Shown: positions 36,633 through 45,295 of the stretch, one piece after another
Numbering within the stretch: position 1 is the stretch's first letter
Layout of the letters: every line of letters starts with the position of its first letter
DNA from: Stenotrophomonas sp. WZN-1
GTDB taxonomy: Bacteria; Pseudomonadota; Gammaproteobacteria; Xanthomonadales; Xanthomonadaceae
Length of the DNA: 64,000 bases
Direction of reading: 5' to 3'
Assembly (NCBI RefSeq): GCF_002192255.1
Contig: NZ_CP021768.1
Location: 2,932,001-2,996,000, forward strand
Position numbers and translations under genes: made by a program
Notes under the pieces: generated by a model
What the model saw: the letters and a program-made list of their open reading frames with translations, nothing else
What the model was told of the DNA's origin: nothing
The model's database searches: none

Positions 36633-37745
36633 ATGACCGAATTCATCCCGCCCGGCACCCGCTTCCACGCCCTGCCCTCGCCGTTCCCGTTCAAACGCGG
36701 TGGCGCCCTGCATGGCGCACGCGTGGCCTATGAAACCTGGGGAACGCTGGCGGCGGACGCCAGCAATGCGATCCTGATCGTGACCGGCCTGTCGCCGGAC
36801 GCACATGCGGCGGCCAACGAGGCCAACCCGGCGCCGGGCTGGTGGGAAGGCATGGTCGGCCCCGGCAGGCCGATCGATACCGACCGCTGGTTCGTGGTCT
36901 GCGTGAACTCGCTGGGCAGCTGCAAGGGCTCGACCGGTCCCGCCTCGCTCAACCCGGCCAGCGGTGAACCCTATCGCCTGGACTTCCCCGAGCTGTCGAT
37001 CGAAGACGGCGCACGCGCCGCGATCGAAGTCGTGCGTGCACTGGGCATCGAACAGCTGGCCTGCGTGGTCGGCAATTCAATGGGCGGCATGACCGCACTG
37101 GCGGTGCTGATGCTGCATCCGGGCGTCGCGCGCAGCCACGTCAACATTTCCGGCAGTGCGCAGGCGCTGCCGTTCTCGATCGCGATCCGCTCGCTGCAGC
37201 GCGAGGCAATCCGTCTCGACCCGCGCTGGAATGGCGGTCGCTACGACGATGCCGAGTACCCCGAGTCCGGCATGCGCATGGCACGCAAGCTCGGCGTGAT
37301 CACCTACCGCTCGGCACTGGAATGGGATGGCCGTTTCGGCCGCGTGCGGCTGGATTCGGACCAGGCCGACGACGATCCGTTCGGCCTTGAATTCCAGGTG
37401 GAAAGCTATCTGGAAGGCCATGCACGGCGCTTCGTGCGCTTCTTCGATCCGAACTGCTACCTGTACCTGAGCCGTTCGATGGACTGGTTCGACCTGGCCG
37501 AGTATGCCGACGGCGACGTGCTGGCCGGGCTGGCGAAAATCCGGGTGGAGAAGGCACTGGCAATCGGCGCCAACACCGACATCCTGTTCCCGGTGCAGCA
37601 GCAGCAACAGGTCGCCGACGGCCTGCGTGCCGGCGGTGCCGACGCGCGCTTCATCGGCCTGGAGTCGCCGCAGGGCCATGACGCCTTCCTCGTCGATTTC
37701 GAGCGTTTCGGCCCGGCCGTGCGCGGCTTCCTCGACGCGCTGTAA
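36633..37745 (+). CDS. metX: MetX-family O-acyltransferase (homoserine acetyl/succinyl- or serine succinyltransferase)
   Basis: A 370-residue alpha/beta-hydrolase acyltransferase. The triad is Ser149 (VGNSMGGM), Asp316 (TDILFP) and His349 (GHDAF). The acyl-acceptor loop reads TGLSPDAHA where canonical homoserine acetyltransferases have HALTGDSHV. MetX-family proteins of Xanthomonadaceae have been reported to act as serine O-succinyltransferases in cysteine synthesis rather than homoserine acetyltransferases, so the substrate is open. No ribosome site precedes the ATG, consistent with a leaderless message. The next gene starts within the stop region. Confidence 0.9.
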   Translation: MTEFIPPGTRFHALPSPFPFKRGGALHGARVAYETWGTLAADASNAILIVTGLSPDAHAAANEANPAPGWWEGMVGPGRPIDTDRWFVVCVNSLGSCKGSTGPASLNPASGEPYRLDFPELSIEDGARAAIEVVRALGIEQLACVVGNSMGGMTALAVLMLHPGVARSHVNISGSAQALPFSIAIRSLQREAIRLDPRWNGGRYDDAEYPESGMRMARKLGVITYRSALEWDGRFGRVRLDSDQADDDPFGLEFQVESYLEGHARRFVRFFDPNCYLYLSRSMDWFDLAEYADGDVLAGLAKIRVEKALAIGANTDILFPVQQQQQVADGLRAGGADARFIGLESPQGHDAFLVDFERFGPAVRGFLDAL

Positions 37746-38090
37746 GTGGCGTGGCGGCGTAATCTCGCGCTGGCCGCATTCGGCGCGCTGGCCGCCTTGA
37801 TGATCAGCGGCGTACTGCCGCTGTGGCTGGGCGGCTGGTGCCTGCTGGCCAGCGCGGTGTCGTTCGGGCTGTACGGCCATGACAAGCGCGCGGCACAGCG
37901 AAAGCAATGGCGGATACCCGAGCGCACCCTGCAGTTGCTGGCCTTCGCCGGGGGCTGGCCAGGCGCGCTGCTGGGCCAGGCGCTGTTCCGCCACAAGCAC
38001 CGCAAGGCCGAATTCCAGTGGGTGTTCTGGCTGTGCGTGCTGGCCAACGTCGCCTCGATCGCAGTGATGCTGCGCGAGTTTTCGCGGTAA
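37746..38090 (+). CDS. DUF1294 family membrane protein
   Basis: A 114-residue membrane protein with about four hydrophobic segments and the family motif YGHDKRAAQRKQWRIPERTLQLLAF with GGWPGALLGQ. No function is established. It starts with GTG at 37746, directly after the metX stop, so it is probably cotranscribed. Confidence 0.8.
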   Translation: MAWRRNLALAAFGALAALMISGVLPLWLGGWCLLASAVSFGLYGHDKRAAQRKQWRIPERTLQLLAFAGGWPGALLGQALFRHKHRKAEFQWVFWLCVLANVASIAVMLREFSR

Positions 38091-38102
38091 CCGTTCGAAT
38101 GG

Positions 38103-38149
38103 GTAGATCCACGCCATGCGTGGATGTGCCGACCAAGGTCGGCATCTAC
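38103..38149. repeat. SMAG-type composite palindrome
   Basis: GTAGATCCACGC-CATG-CGTGGAT followed by GTGCCGACCAAGGTCGGCA and CTAC. The CTA at 38146-38148 is the TAG stop of cydC on the minus strand. Confidence 0.8.
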
Positions 38150-39825
38150 CGAAGCACTTCGCGCTCCAACACGCCATCGCGCAACCGGTACTGCGCATCG
38201 ACCACGCCGTCGGGCAGGTCGTCGTGGGTGATCATCAGCAGGCTGCGCCCGTCCAGCAAGCCGGATAGATCCTGCAGCAGCGCGCGCGCGGTATCCACAT
38301 CGAGGCCTTCGGTCGGTTCGTCCAGCAGCAGGATCGGCGCAGTGCGCAACAGCGCGCGCGCCAGCGCCAGCCGTCGCGCCTGGCCTGCCGACATCGTCGC
38401 GCCGTTCTCGCCGACCCAGGCCTGCAGGCCACCGTTGTGCTCGGCCCAGTCACCCAGCCGAACGCGGCGCAGTACCGCCCACAACGCGGCGTCGCTGGCG
38501 TCGGGATCACCCAGCCGCAGGTTCTCGGCCACCGTGCCGGCAAACACCGGTGCGTTCTGCGGCAGCCAGGCCAGCTGGCGGTGCCACTCGGCCTGGGCGA
38601 CGTCGCGCAGGTCGCGGCCACCATAGGTGATTCGCCCCTGCTGCGGATCCCACAGCCGCAGCAGCAGGCTGGACAGCGTGGTCTTGCCACTGCCGCTGTC
38701 GCCGCGAATCGCGATGCGTTCGCCCGGCGCCAGAGTCAGCTGCAGGCCGGACAGCACCGGCCGCGCGGCACCCGGCCACTGGAAATGCACGTCATCCCAA
38801 TGCACGCGCGCCGCCTGCGGCACCGGCTGCGGCGCCTGCGGATCCTGCACCGTCGGCGGTTGTTCGACGATGGCCTGCAGGCGATCGGCCGCAATGCGCC
38901 CGGACTGCAGCGACTGCCAGGCCAGGCCCATGCCGGCCCACAGTTCGATCAGCGCCACGGTCAGGAACACGAGGCCCGCGGCCATTTCCGGCGCGATGTG
39001 CTGCTGTTCGGCGGCGTGCAGCGCCAACGCCAGCATCGCCACCAGCCCCAGGCCCGCGACCAGGCCGTGCAGGGTCGAGGCCGCGATCAGGCGCCAGCGC
39101 CGGCGACGATCACGCGAGGCCAGTTGCTTGGCAGCCACGCGCACCTTCAGCTGCCAGGCCGCATCGGCATGCAGCGCGGCCAGATCGCCGGCACCTTCCA
39201 GCCCTTCGAATGCGGCGGTACGCAATGCGGCACGATGCGCGGCACGATCGGCCTCTTCGTCGTCATGGCCACGCACGCCCAGCCACGGCACGCCGAAGGC
39301 GATCAGCAGCGCCAGCACCGCCAGCAGTACCGCTGCCGAGGGCAGGATCAGCGCTGCCGAGGCGACCGCCACCAGTGACAGCGCACCCAGCGCCACCAGC
39401 GGCCCGATCGCACGCACCAGCAGTCCATCCACTTCGCCAATGTCCCCCAGCAGCCGCGCCAGCAGCTCGCCGGTACGCGTGGCCCCCAACCGTGCCGGGG
39501 CAAGTGGCAGCGCGCGGCGGAAGAACCACACGCGCAGGTCGCGGGCGATGCGCAGCGTGGCATCGTGGCCGACCAGCTTTTCGAAGTAGCGCGACACGAT
39601 GCGCGCCATGGTCAGGCCACGGATGCCGGCCGAGGGTGAGAAGAAGTTGAAGCCTTGGCCGAGGCCGGCCGCACCGGCCAGCGCGGCCGCCGTGAGGAAA
39701 CCACCGGACAGGCCGAGCAGCGCGGTGCCGGCCAGCATCGTGGTCCACAGCAGCAGCATGGTCAGCAACAGGCGCGGCCGGTGGCGCAGGAACACCGCGC
39801 GCAGCGAATCAGGCGAACGGCTCAT
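38146..39825 (-). CDS. cydC: thiol exporter ATP-binding/permease subunit CydC
   Basis: A 559-residue ABC half-transporter: six membrane segments (residues 15-310), then an ATPase domain with Walker A GDSGSGKTT, signature [13 protein letters not shown] and Walker B ILLLDEPTEGLD. With CydD it exports cysteine and glutathione to the periplasm, needed for cytochrome bd assembly. ATG at 39825 overlaps the cydD stop. Its TAG stop is part of a SMAG palindrome. Confidence 0.93.
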   Translation of the reverse strand: MSRSPDSLRAVFLRHRPRLLLTMLLLWTTMLAGTALLGLSGGFLTAAALAGAAGLGQGFNFFSPSAGIRGLTMARIVSRYFEKLVGHDATLRIARDLRVWFFRRALPLAPARLGATRTGELLARLLGDIGEVDGLLVRAIGPLVALGALSLVAVASAALILPSAAVLLAVLALLIAFGVPWLGVRGHDDEEADRAAHRAALRTAAFEGLEGAGDLAALHADAAWQLKVRVAAKQLASRDRRRRWRLIAASTLHGLVAGLGLVAMLALALHAAEQQHIAPEMAAGLVFLTVALIELWAGMGLAWQSLQSGRIAADRLQAIVEQPPTVQDPQAPQPVPQAARVHWDDVHFQWPGAARPVLSGLQLTLAPGERIAIRGDSGSGKTTLSSLLLRLWDPQQGRITYGGRDLRDVAQAEWHRQLAWLPQNAPVFAGTVAENLRLGDPDASDAALWAVLRRVRLGDWAEHNGGLQAWVGENGATMSAGQARRLALARALLRTAPILLLDEPTEGLDVDTARALLQDLSGLLDGRSLLMITHDDLPDGVVDAQYRLRDGVLEREVLR

Positions 39826-41567
39826 GCGCGCACCGCCTGTGCCGGTTCCACCAGGCGGCCTTCCGGCAACAGCAGGCAACGGTCAGCCCACGCGATCACC
39901 GCCGGGCTGTGGGTGGCGACCACCACGCTGCGCCCGCGTGCATACGCGGCCAGGCTGCGCAGCAGGACCGCTTCGGTATCGGCATCGAGGAATGCGGTGG
40001 GCTCGTCCAGCAGCAGCACCTGCGGATCACGCAGCAACAGGCGGGCCAGGCCGATGCGGCGGGCTTCGCCACCGGACAGGCCGAAGCCGCGCTCGCCGAT
40101 CACCGTGTCCAGCCCCTGCGGCAGGCGCTGGGCAAACTGCAGGACCTGCGAGGCCTCGGCCACCGCGCGCAGCCGTGCATCGCTGGCACCGGGATCGGCC
40201 AGGCGCAGGTTGTCGGCGATGCTGCCGTGGAACAGGTACGGCCGCTGGCTGGCATAGGCCACCTGCACGCCAGGTCGCAGCTGCAGCTTGCCGGCACGCG
40301 GCGGCAGCCAGCCGGCCAGCGCCTCCAGCAGCGTGCTTTTGCCGGACCCACTGGGACCGACCAGGGCCAGGCGCTGGCCCGGCTCCAGCAGCAGGTCCAG
40401 ATCCTGCAGCACATCCCGCGGAGCACCCAATGGGCGCAGTACCAGCCCTTGTGCCTGCAACGGCGGCAAGGCGGCCTCGGCCGGCTCCACCGCCAGCGGT
40501 GCAACCTCGTTCTCGATCAGGCCCTGCTCGTCCGGCAGCGATTGCAGCAGGCGCTCCACTTCGGCGGCAGCTGCCAGTGCATTGGCACGATCATGGTAGT
40601 GCGCGGCCAGCCGTCGCAGCGGCGCATAGAACTCCGGCGCCAGCAGCAGGCAGAACAGGCCTGCACCCAGCGTCGGCACCGCTGCATGCAGCGACATCAT
40701 GCCCAGATAGCTCAGGCCCAGGTACAGCGCGACCATCGCCACGCTCACCGAGGCGAAGAATTCCAGCACCGTGGACGACAGGAACGCGATGCGCAGCACC
40801 TTCAGGGTACGCACGCGTACGCCTTCGGCGGCGGCCTCGATGCCCTCCAGCTCGGCGTCACCGCGTCCATACAGGCGCAGCAGGCCCAGGCCCTTGATCC
40901 GGTCGGCGAAATGACCGCTCATGCGCGCCAGTTCACCCAGCTGCGCGCGCCCGGCGGCTTCGGCGCCCCAGCCCACCAGCATCATGAAGAACGGCACCAG
41001 CGGCGCGGTGAACAGCAGGATCAGCGCCACCACCCAGTCCACCCAGGCGACAGCGGCCAGGATCAGCAGCGGCACCACCACCACTTCGGTGCGCACCGGC
41101 AGGAAGCCGCTGTAATAACTCTCGATCGCATCACCGTGGTGCAGCATCAGTTCGCCCAGTTCACCGGTGCGGCGCTGCCGCAGCCACAGCGGGCCATGGC
41201 CCAGCAGGCGCGCGAACACGCGTTCGCGCAGTGCCAGGCGGGCGGAATCGGCCACGTCACCGGCAGCGGCCTGGGTGGCGCTGCCCAGCAAAGTACGCAG
41301 CACCAGGATCACGGCCAGTCCCGCCAGCACCGGCAGCCCCGAGGCCAGCGGCGCGCGCTCCACCAGCACCAGCTGAACCAGCCACGCGATGGCGGCAGCC
41401 TGGCCGATCAACAGCGCGCCGGACAGGCTGATGCACAGCGCGGCCAGACGCTGGCGGCCCCGGGCGGAACGTGCCAGATCGGCCAGCCAGGCCGTGCGCA
41501 CACGCCGCTGGCGGGCGGTTTCAGCTTCCGGGGACAGGCCGTCAGGGGGCGTTTCGGCAGCGCTCAA
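39822..41567 (-). CDS. cydD: thiol exporter ATP-binding/permease subunit CydD
   Basis: A 581-residue ABC half-transporter with Walker A GPSGSGKST, signature LSGGEARRIGLAR and VLLLDEPTAFLD. No ATG is in a suitable position; the TTG at 41567 is the best start. cydDC is transcribed away from cydABX, with the ANR box between. Confidence 0.92.
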   Translation of the reverse strand: MSAAETPPDGLSPEAETARQRRVRTAWLADLARSARGRQRLAALCISLSGALLIGQAAAIAWLVQLVLVERAPLASGLPVLAGLAVILVLRTLLGSATQAAAGDVADSARLALRERVFARLLGHGPLWLRQRRTGELGELMLHHGDAIESYYSGFLPVRTEVVVVPLLILAAVAWVDWVVALILLFTAPLVPFFMMLVGWGAEAAGRAQLGELARMSGHFADRIKGLGLLRLYGRGDAELEGIEAAAEGVRVRTLKVLRIAFLSSTVLEFFASVSVAMVALYLGLSYLGMMSLHAAVPTLGAGLFCLLLAPEFYAPLRRLAAHYHDRANALAAAAEVERLLQSLPDEQGLIENEVAPLAVEPAEAALPPLQAQGLVLRPLGAPRDVLQDLDLLLEPGQRLALVGPSGSGKSTLLEALAGWLPPRAGKLQLRPGVQVAYASQRPYLFHGSIADNLRLADPGASDARLRAVAEASQVLQFAQRLPQGLDTVIGERGFGLSGGEARRIGLARLLLRDPQVLLLDEPTAFLDADTEAVLLRSLAAYARGRSVVVATHSPAVIAWADRCLLLPEGRLVEPAQAVRA

Positions 41568-41691
41568 GGGGTCTTCACGGGCAATGGGGGAGACACGGCA
41601 TTGTAGGCGCAGGCAATAGCCGGCCTCTGCGGCCAGCGGTCGCAGTCTTCATCAGGTTGGCATACGATCAACCGGGGCACCTGTTCATACA

Positions 41692-41705
41692 TTGATCTGG
41701 ATCAA
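41692..41705. promoter_or_regulatory. FNR/ANR box between cydDC and cydABX
   Basis: TTGATCTGGATCAA is the perfect FNR/ANR consensus TTGAT-N4-ATCAA. Its centre is about 96 bp upstream of the cydA ATG, placing it near -41.5 of a plausible cydA start site, the activator position for low-oxygen induction. It could also act on the divergent cydDC. Confidence 0.8.
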
Positions 41706-41794
41706 GGCTGTTTGAAGTAGTCGGTCACATCATTCACGTCGTAGACCACCCTTCCCGCCACCTGCAACGGCACTATCCACGAGGTAGCCAGGCC

Positions 41795-43384
41795 ATGATT
41801 GATCAGACAGTCGTAGAACTGTCGCGGCTGCAATTCGCGCTGACCGCGATGTACCACTTCCTATTCGTACCACTCACCCTCGGCCTGTCCTTCATGGTGG
41901 CCATCATGGAGAGCGTGTACGTGATGACCGGCAAGGAGATCTGGCGCAGGATGACCCTGTTCTGGGGCGTCCTGTTCGGCATCAACTTCGCCATGGGCGT
42001 CGCCACCGGCATCGTGATGGAGTTCCAGTTCGGCATGAACTGGTCCTACTACAGCCACTACGTGGGTGACATCTTCGGTGCGCCGCTGGCCATCGAAGGC
42101 CTGATGGCGTTCTTCCTGGAAGCCACCTTCGTCGGCCTGTTCTTCTTCGGCTGGAACCGCCTGACCAAGGTCAAGCACCTGATGGTGACCTGGCTGATGG
42201 CGCTGGGCACCAACCTGTCGGCCATCTGGATCCTGATCGCCAACGGCTGGATGCAGAACCCGACCGGTGCGGTGTTCAACCCGGAAACCATGCGCATGGA
42301 AGTCGTCGACTTCATGGCCGTGGTGTTCAACCCGGTGGCGCAGGCCAAGTTCGTGCACACCGTCAGCGCCGGTTACGTGACCGGTGCGGTGTTCGTGATG
42401 GCGATCAGCGCCCTGTTCCTGCTGCGCAACAAGCACAAGGACCTGGCCCGCCGTTCGTTCGCGGTGGCCGCAGCCTTCGGCCTGCTGTCGTCGCTGTCGG
42501 TGGTGGTGCTGGGTGACGAGAGCGGTTACGCCGCCAGCGAACACCAGAAGATGAAGCTGGCCGCGATCGAAGCGATGTGGGAGACCGAGCGTGCGCCGGC
42601 CGACTTCACCGCCTTCGGCATTCCGAACCAGGAAACCCACCAGAACGACTACGCGGTGAAGATCCCGTACCTGATGGGCCTGATCGCCACCCGCTCGTTG
42701 AACCAGCCGATCCCGGGCATCCTGGAACTGGTCGAGCGCGCCGAGCACCGCGTGCGTGGCGGCCAGCTGGCCTACGGTGCACTGGAACGCCTGCGCGCCA
42801 ACAAGAACGACGTTGAGGCGCGCGAGATGTTCGACCGCCACTGGCAGGACCTGGGCCATGGCCTGCTGCTCAAGCGCTACCGCGATGACATCCTCAACGC
42901 CACCCCGCAGGAAATCTCGCAGGCGGCGATGGACACCGTGCCGCGCGTGATGCCGCTGTTCTGGACCTTCCGCGTGATGGCCGGCCTGGGCTTCTACCTG
43001 ATCGCCTTCTTCGCACTGGCCTTCTACTACTCCTGCCGCAACAACTTCCAGGACAAGCGCTGGTTCCTCAAGCTGGCCCTGTGGACGCTGCCGGCACCGT
43101 GGATCGCGATCGAATGTGGCTGGTTCGTGGCCGAATACGGTCGCCAGCCGTGGGCGGTCGACGGCGTGCTGCCGACCTTCTATGCAGCATCGGGCCTGGC
43201 CCTGCATGAAATCGTGCTGACCCTGGCCGGCTTCACCGCGATCTACACCGCGCTGATCGTGGTCGAGATCAAGCTGATGCTCAAGGCGATCCGTAAGGGT
43301 CCGGACGAGGTGCTGCCGTCGCTGCAGTCGCCCCAGCCGCATGCTTCCCACAATGCCTCGGCGCCGGCCGCCGGCCAGGCCTGA
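41795..43384 (+). CDS. cydA: cytochrome bd ubiquinol oxidase subunit I
   Basis: A 529-residue oxidase subunit with nine membrane segments. Heme ligands are visible: His21 (heme b595, YHFLFVPL), His187 (heme b558, FVHTVSAGYVTG), with Glu100 and Glu108 of the proton path. The long Q-loop (residues about 250-380) marks the E. coli type rather than the short-loop CIO type. It reduces O2 with high affinity under low oxygen. Confidence 0.96.
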   Translation: MIDQTVVELSRLQFALTAMYHFLFVPLTLGLSFMVAIMESVYVMTGKEIWRRMTLFWGVLFGINFAMGVATGIVMEFQFGMNWSYYSHYVGDIFGAPLAIEGLMAFFLEATFVGLFFFGWNRLTKVKHLMVTWLMALGTNLSAIWILIANGWMQNPTGAVFNPETMRMEVVDFMAVVFNPVAQAKFVHTVSAGYVTGAVFVMAISALFLLRNKHKDLARRSFAVAAAFGLLSSLSVVVLGDESGYAASEHQKMKLAAIEAMWETERAPADFTAFGIPNQETHQNDYAVKIPYLMGLIATRSLNQPIPGILELVERAEHRVRGGQLAYGALERLRANKNDVEAREMFDRHWQDLGHGLLLKRYRDDILNATPQEISQAAMDTVPRVMPLFWTFRVMAGLGFYLIAFFALAFYYSCRNNFQDKRWFLKLALWTLPAPWIAIECGWFVAEYGRQPWAVDGVLPTFYAASGLALHEIVLTLAGFTAIYTALIVVEIKLMLKAIRKGPDEVLPSLQSPQPHASHNASAPAAGQA

Positions 43385-43399
43385 GGCAGGAGAACCAAG

Positions 43400-44551
43400 A
43401 TGGATTTCATTCTTCTGGACTACACCACGCTGCGCGTGCTCTGGTGGTTGCTGCTCGGCATCCTGCTGATCGGCTTCGCCGTGATGGATGGTTTCGACCT
43501 CGGCGTAGGCACCCTGCTGCCCTTCGTCGCCCGCAACGATGCCGAGCGCCGGCTGGTGATCAACACCATCGGCCCGGTCTGGGAAGGCAACCAGGTATGG
43601 CTGGTGCTCGGTGGCGGTGCGATCTTCGCCGCCTGGCCGCCGCTGTATGCGGTCAGTTTCTCCGGGTTCTACCTGGCGATGTTCGTGATCCTGTTCGCCC
43701 TGATCCTGCGTCCGGTCGGCTTCAAGTTCCGCAGCAAGATGCCCAGCGAGCGCTGGCGCAACACCTGGGACTGGGCGCTGTTCATCGGTGGCTTCATCCC
43801 GGCGCTGATCATGGGCGTGGCGGTGGGCAACGTGGTGCTGGGCGTGCCGTTCCACTTCGATGACAGCATGCGCATCTTCTACACCGGCTCGTTCTTCGGC
43901 CTGCTGATGCCCTTCGCGCTGCTGGCCGGCCTGCTCAGCGTGTCGATGCTGGTCGCCCACGGTGCCGCCATGCTGGTACTGAAGACCGATGGCCCGGTGG
44001 CCGAGCGTGCGGCCCGCTTCGGCAGCATCGCCGCGATCATCGCCCTCGTGCTGTTCGCCGTCGGTGGCGCCTGGGTGGCCTTCGGCCTGCCGGGTTACCA
44101 GATCACCTCGCAGGTGGTCACCGATGGCGCCACCAATCCGCTGCTGAAGACCGCCGAACTCGGCGCCGCCGGTGGCTGGATGCGCAACTACAGCACGATG
44201 CCGGCCACGATCCTGGCCCCGCTGCTCGGCCTGGCCGGCCTGCTGGCCAGTGCGGTGCTGCTGCGTGCCCGTCGCGGCGGCCTGGCCTTCATCGCCTCCG
44301 GTGCGGCCATCGCCGGCATCATCCTGACCGTCGGCTTCGCCATCTTCCCGTTCCTGCTGCCGTCCTCGAGCCAGCCCACCTCCAGCCTGACCGTGTGGGA
44401 TGCCTCGTCCAGCCACCTGACCCTGTGGATCATGCTGCTGGCTACGGCGGTGTTCCTGCCGATCATCATCGGTTACACCACCTGGGTGTACCGCGTGCTG
44501 AAGGGCAAGACCACCACCGAAGAAATGGGCAACAACCCGAACGCGTATTGA
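43400..44551 (+). CDS. cydB: cytochrome bd ubiquinol oxidase subunit II
   Basis: A 383-residue subunit with eight membrane segments; start [16 protein letters not shown], family motifs [21 protein letters not shown] and [11 protein letters not shown]. It follows cydA by 15 bp with GGAG as ribosome site and precedes cydX. Confidence 0.96.
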   Translation: MDFILLDYTTLRVLWWLLLGILLIGFAVMDGFDLGVGTLLPFVARNDAERRLVINTIGPVWEGNQVWLVLGGGAIFAAWPPLYAVSFSGFYLAMFVILFALILRPVGFKFRSKMPSERWRNTWDWALFIGGFIPALIMGVAVGNVVLGVPFHFDDSMRIFYTGSFFGLLMPFALLAGLLSVSMLVAHGAAMLVLKTDGPVAERAARFGSIAAIIALVLFAVGGAWVAFGLPGYQITSQVVTDGATNPLLKTAELGAAGGWMRNYSTMPATILAPLLGLAGLLASAVLLRARRGGLAFIASGAAIAGIILTVGFAIFPFLLPSSSQPTSSLTVWDASSSHLTLWIMLLATAVFLPIIIGYTTWVYRVLKGKTTTEEMGNNPNAY

Positions 44552-44563
44552 TCGCTTGCACGT

Positions 44564-44588
44564 GTGCCGACCAACGGTCGGCACCTAC
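44564..44588. repeat. SMAG-type palindrome between cydB and cydX
   Basis: GTGCCGACCAACGGTCGGCAC followed by CTAC. It is the only repeat found inside the cydABX transcription unit. Confidence 0.65.
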
Positions 44589-44609
44589 CCGGAATGAAGG
44601 AGACTGATC

Positions 44610-44726
44610 ATGTGGTATTTCGCCTGGATTCTCGGTGCCGGCCTCGCCTCGACGGTGGCCATCCTCAACGGCATGTGGTTCGAAGCCCGCGAGCAGAACC
44701 GCATCGAGAAAGAAAATCGTCGCTGA
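44610..44726 (+). CDS. cydX: cytochrome bd small subunit CydX
   Basis: A 38-residue single-span membrane protein, MWYFAWILGAGLAST..., with the typical GMWFEARE ending after the helix. It stabilises the bd oxidase hemes. AAGGAG lies 6 nt before the ATG. Located 58 bp after cydB, as in other cydABX operons. Confidence 0.92.
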   Translation: MWYFAWILGAGLASTVAILNGMWFEAREQNRIEKENRR

Positions 44727-44740
44727 GCTGTAAAAAAACC

Positions 44741-44769
44741 TTGCCGCCTTGGCCTTCACACGGTATCTT
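44741..44769 (+). promoter_or_regulatory. promoter of tRNA-Pro copy 1
   Basis: TTGCCG (44741-44746), 17-nt spacer, TATCTT (44764-44769), followed by a GC-rich discriminator (GGCGGCTCC), typical for stringently controlled stable-RNA genes. Confidence 0.55.
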
Positions 44770-44781
44770 AGGCGGCTCCTT

Positions 44782-44858
<77 letters not shown>

Positions 44859-44875
44859 CTCAAGTGGTCGCATTG

Positions 44876-44904
44876 AAGCCTGGTGAAGTCGTCCAGGCTT
44901 TTTT
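44876..44904 (+). terminator. terminator after tRNA-Pro copy 1
   Basis: AAGCCTGG / CCAGGCTT stem with U-run. Confidence 0.8.
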
Positions 44905-44955
44905 GTTCCCTGAAGTGGCACTGCTTCGGCAGTGTGAAGAAAACGGCATTCACCC

Positions 44956-44984
44956 CTTGCCGCCATCGGGGTGAATCGCTAGAA
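44956..44984 (+). promoter_or_regulatory. promoter of tRNA-Pro copy 2
   Basis: TTGCCG (44956-44961), 17-nt spacer, TAGAAT (44979-44984), with the same GGCGGCTCC discriminator as copy 1. Each tRNA copy therefore has its own promoter. Confidence 0.6.
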
Positions 44985-44997
44985 TAGGCGGCTCCCT

Positions 44998-45075
<78 letters not shown>

Positions 45076-45093
45076 CTTCGGTGGTCACCAAGA

Positions 45094-45129
45094 AGCCTGG
45101 AAGACATCACTGTCCTCCGGGTTTTTTTT
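45094..45129 (+). terminator. terminator after tRNA-Pro copy 2
   Basis: An imperfect stem (CCTGGAAGACA / TGTCCTCCGGG) followed by nine T residues. Confidence 0.75.
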
Positions 45130-45295
45130 TATCAGGCACCCGGCCGCCCGCCTGACGGGACCTTGCCGGAGCCCGCACGTACAATGGCCGCGCTGCGGCC
45201 CGCCAGCAGCCCCTTCCCCACCTGCCGCTTCGGCGTAGACCGATGCCGGCGCTGCATGCCGCTGCGGCGGCGTGCGACACCTGCAAGGACCACCG

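Noticed and set aside
38146..41567. cydDC considered as a multidrug ABC exporter
   Set aside because: The divergent cydABX and the pair of half-transporters with matching lengths fit the cytochrome bd assembly exporter better.
41861..44584. A 907-codon minus-strand frame opposite cydAB
   Set aside because: Covers two genes with clear function and shows no domain; an antisense artefact of GC-rich third positions.
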